NCBI GenBank assembly: GCA_905216095.1
Contig: CAJMSQ010000001.1
Span: 68,893 to 132,892 of the forward strand
Source: an uncultured bacterium
GTDB taxonomy: Bacteria > Bacteroidota > Bacteroidia > Bacteroidales > Bacteroidaceae
DNA: 64,000 bases
Direction of reading: 5' to 3'
Below the pieces are notes generated by a model that did not search any database, was not told the DNA's origin, and saw only the letters and a list, made by a program, of their open reading frames with translations. This document shows positions 62,350 through 64,000 of the stretch, one piece after another (position 1 is the stretch's first letter; every line of letters starts with the position of its first letter). The position numbers and the translations under genes were made by a program.

Positions 62350-63864
62350 ATGATTATCCCGGAAATCACAGCGGCCGAAGCTGCGGCCATGATACATGAC
62401 GGCGACCTGGTGGGCGTCGGCGGTTTCGGACCCGCCGGTGCGCCGAAGAGCATACCTCCCGCCATTGCCGAACGGGCACGTCGCGAGCACGAGGCCGGAC
62501 GTCCGTTCAAGATTGACGTGGTGACCGGCGCCTCGATAGGCGCCAGTTGCGACGGCGAGCTGGCTGCGGCCGACGCCATCGACCGCAGGCTGCCCTTCTC
62601 GGTCAATCCCGAAATCCGTAAGGCATACAACGCGGGGCGCGTGCGTTACACCGACCTCAACCTTTCGGACAACGCCACCCACCTGCGGCAGGGCATCACC
62701 GGAAAGATAGACTGGGGCATCATCGAGGCCTGCGACATTCAGGAAATCCGCGGCAAGCTGCGCATTTACCTGACGGCGGGCATCGGCATTGCCCCGACGG
62801 TGTGCCGGCTGGCCGGGAAGGGGGTCTTCATCGAGTTGAACTCGTGGCATTCCACCAAGCTCATCGGTATGCACGACATCTACGAAATCGAAGACCCGTG
62901 GCTGCGCTCCCCGGTGCGCATCACGCACCCCATCGAGCACATCGGACTGCCTTATATAGAGGTCGAACCGTCGCGCATCGCGGGGCTGGTCTGCACCCAC
63001 CTGCCCGACGAGGCGCGCAGCATGACGCCCGGAACGCCCGTGACCGAGCGCATCGGGCAGCATGTGGCCGATTTCCTGGTCTGGAACATGAAACAGGGCT
63101 ACATTGCGGGACATAAGCTCACCATGCAGAGCGGTGTGGGCAGCGGGGCCAATGCCGTTGTCGGCGCGTTGGGCAGCTGCCCCGAGGTTCCCGCCTTCAG
63201 CCTCTACACGGAAGTGTTGCAGGAAGAGCCGCTGCGCCTCATCCGCGAGGGGCGCATCGTGGCCGCTTCGACGGGTGCCCTGACCATATCGAGCGAGCAC
63301 CTTCAGGACCTTTATGCCAATATCAACGACTTCCGCGGGCGGCTGTTGCTGCGGCCTTCCGAGATTTCCAACTGTCCGGAAATCATCGCGCGGCTGGGTA
63401 TATGCTCGCTCAACACCGCCATCGAGGTGGATATTTACGGCCATGTCAATTCTACGAAAATCTGCGGCACGAAGATGATGAACGGGGTGGGAGGTTCGTG
63501 CGACTTCACGTGCAATGCGATGCTTTCTACCTTTACTTGCGGCTCGACGACCAAGGACGGAAAAATTTCGAGCATCGTCCCGTTCTGCTCGCACGTGGAC
63601 CATACGGAGCACTTCGTGGATGCCATTGTCACCGAATACGGTGTGGCCGACCTGCGCAACAAGTGTGCGATGGAGAAGGCCGCGGCCCTGGTCGAGATAG
63701 CCCATCCCGATTACCGCCCGCTGCTGCGTGATTACCTGAAACTGGCCGAACGTTACGGCGGCCATACGCACCATGTGCTGAGCGCGGCTTTTGCGATGCA
63801 CGACACCTATCTGCGCAAGGGCGACATGCGGCTGACGGACTGGAGCGAGTACATCCGCGACTGA
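62350..63864 (+). CDS. Acetyl-CoA hydrolase/transferase (class I CoA-transferase family)
   Basis: A 504-residue cytoplasmic enzyme of the Cat1/AarC/Ach1 group that swaps CoA between acetate and another acid (succinate or propionate) or hydrolyses acetyl-CoA. 'GVGGFGPAGAPKSIPPAIAERA' begins the first half. 'MQSGVGSGANAVVGALGSC' looks like the CoA-binding turn, and 'FVDAIVTEYGVADLRNKCAMEKAAALVEIAHPDYRPLL' is the family's C-terminal hallmark. In succinate/propionate-forming Bacteroidales such enzymes return CoA during fermentation, so a succinyl- or propionyl-CoA:acetate transferase is the favoured reading. Single gene followed by a truncated repeat element. Confidence 0.88.
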   Translation: MIIPEITAAEAAAMIHDGDLVGVGGFGPAGAPKSIPPAIAERARREHEAGRPFKIDVVTGASIGASCDGELAAADAIDRRLPFSVNPEIRKAYNAGRVRYTDLNLSDNATHLRQGITGKIDWGIIEACDIQEIRGKLRIYLTAGIGIAPTVCRLAGKGVFIELNSWHSTKLIGMHDIYEIEDPWLRSPVRITHPIEHIGLPYIEVEPSRIAGLVCTHLPDEARSMTPGTPVTERIGQHVADFLVWNMKQGYIAGHKLTMQSGVGSGANAVVGALGSCPEVPAFSLYTEVLQEEPLRLIREGRIVAASTGALTISSEHLQDLYANINDFRGRLLLRPSEISNCPEIIARLGICSLNTAIEVDIYGHVNSTKICGTKMMNGVGGSCDFTCNAMLSTFTCGSTTKDGKISSIVPFCSHVDHTEHFVDAIVTEYGVADLRNKCAMEKAAALVEIAHPDYRPLLRDYLKLAERYGGHTHHVLSAAFAMHDTYLRKGDMRLTDWSEYIRD

Positions 63865-63877
63865 GCGGCCCGCCGTC

Positions 63878-63917
63878 GATTTTAACACTTCTTGCTTTCG
63901 GCCGAAAAATGTCATAT
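63878..63917 (+). repeat. Decayed promoter box of the 256-bp element, copy I
   Basis: GATTTTAACACTTCTTGCTT begins the same text as the complete copies; the -33 is CTTG as in copy H. It is interrupted just before the -7 box is complete by the inverted-repeat element at 63918. Whether a full element follows is beyond the window. Confidence 0.75.
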
Positions 63918-64000
63918 GTAGGGACGCGATTCATCGCGTCCGCAGGGATGAAACATCGAATAAAATCCCCGATCTCCCCGGCGGACGCGATGAATCGCGT
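63918..64000. mobile_element. MITE-like element, cut by the window end
   Basis: Begins GTAGGGACGCGATTCATCGCG and continues with the same AT-rich middle as 23587-23675 (GGATGAAACA.CGAATAAAATCCCC), reaching the right inverted end at the last bases of the window. Confidence 0.8.

Overview
The window is chromosomal DNA of a Bacteroidota bacterium, most likely a gut-associated member of the order Bacteroidales. Three things point there. Promoters have the Bacteroidota form TTTG-N19/20-TAnnTTTG rather than the -35/-10 type. Lipoproteins carry an acidic stretch right after the lipobox cysteine. Large secreted glycosidases end in the C-terminal 'YDLxGRRV...KGIYV' tail typical of Bacteroidales. Base composition is fairly G+C rich in most genes, and clearly lower around the Fic gene, the AAA ATPase gene and the first 700 bases. 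I cannot name the genus.

Layout. 1-1424: a gene-poor, AT-richer left end with one small surface lipoprotein. 1425-9666: a Fic protein behind a 26-bp palindromic operator, a 1787-residue GH89 alpha-N-acetylglucosaminidase and a DUF4143-type AAA ATPase. 9692-20567: two minus-strand operons, gltX-waaA-rmuC and argS-rnhA-msbA-like-LTA-synthase-like, covering translation, lipid A-core and envelope export. 21110-34115: a membrane pyrophosphatase, then floA with a sialidase, a GH2 beta-galactosidase and a second sialidase. 34452-44118: lipoproteins, comM, a thioredoxin-fold lipoprotein without cysteines, an OmpA/TPR lipoprotein, a flavodiiron protein and an AEC transporter. 44654-58727: housekeeping genes polA, a polyprenyl synthase, deoC-mazG-dtd, uvrC-apt-mnmG, DUF2851, a thioesterase, dprA and rpsO. 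59189-63864: a CNNM/CBS protein, rbfA with a LolE-like permease, and an acetyl-CoA hydrolase/transferase. The two sialidases, the beta-galactosidase and the alpha-GlcNAcase together would strip sialic acid, galactose and alpha-GlcNAc from host mucin-type glycans, although no SusC/SusD pair is in view.

The most striking signal is not a gene. Eight intergenic copies of one element, each 255-257 bp long, lie at 13944, 20724, 23694, 27915, 32627, 44284, 50502 and 58824. Each starts with a promoter-like box (-33 TTTG or CTTG, exactly 20 bases, then TATCTTTG). This is followed within about 30 bases by a compact hairpin, with a U-tract in most copies, that should end transcription after roughly 35-45 nt. 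Next come two or three CTACATG(C/G)CATGTAG-type palindromes, and the element closes on a GTTAAAAATGTTAATGTCG motif. The hairpin falls into four unrelated sequences, each present in exactly two copies, and each keeps its base pairing. That covariation suggests selection on an RNA hairpin. Palindrome-only relatives lie at 10, 37216 and 40543. A second, 89-bp inverted-repeat element (GTAGGGACGCGAT ends) sits inside decayed copies of the promoter box at 23587 and 63918, and has collapsed to a bare palindrome at 44557.

A 15-of-16 match to the ParB binding site parS lies between mnmG and apt. No tRNA, rRNA, CRISPR array, transposase or integrase gene was recognised.
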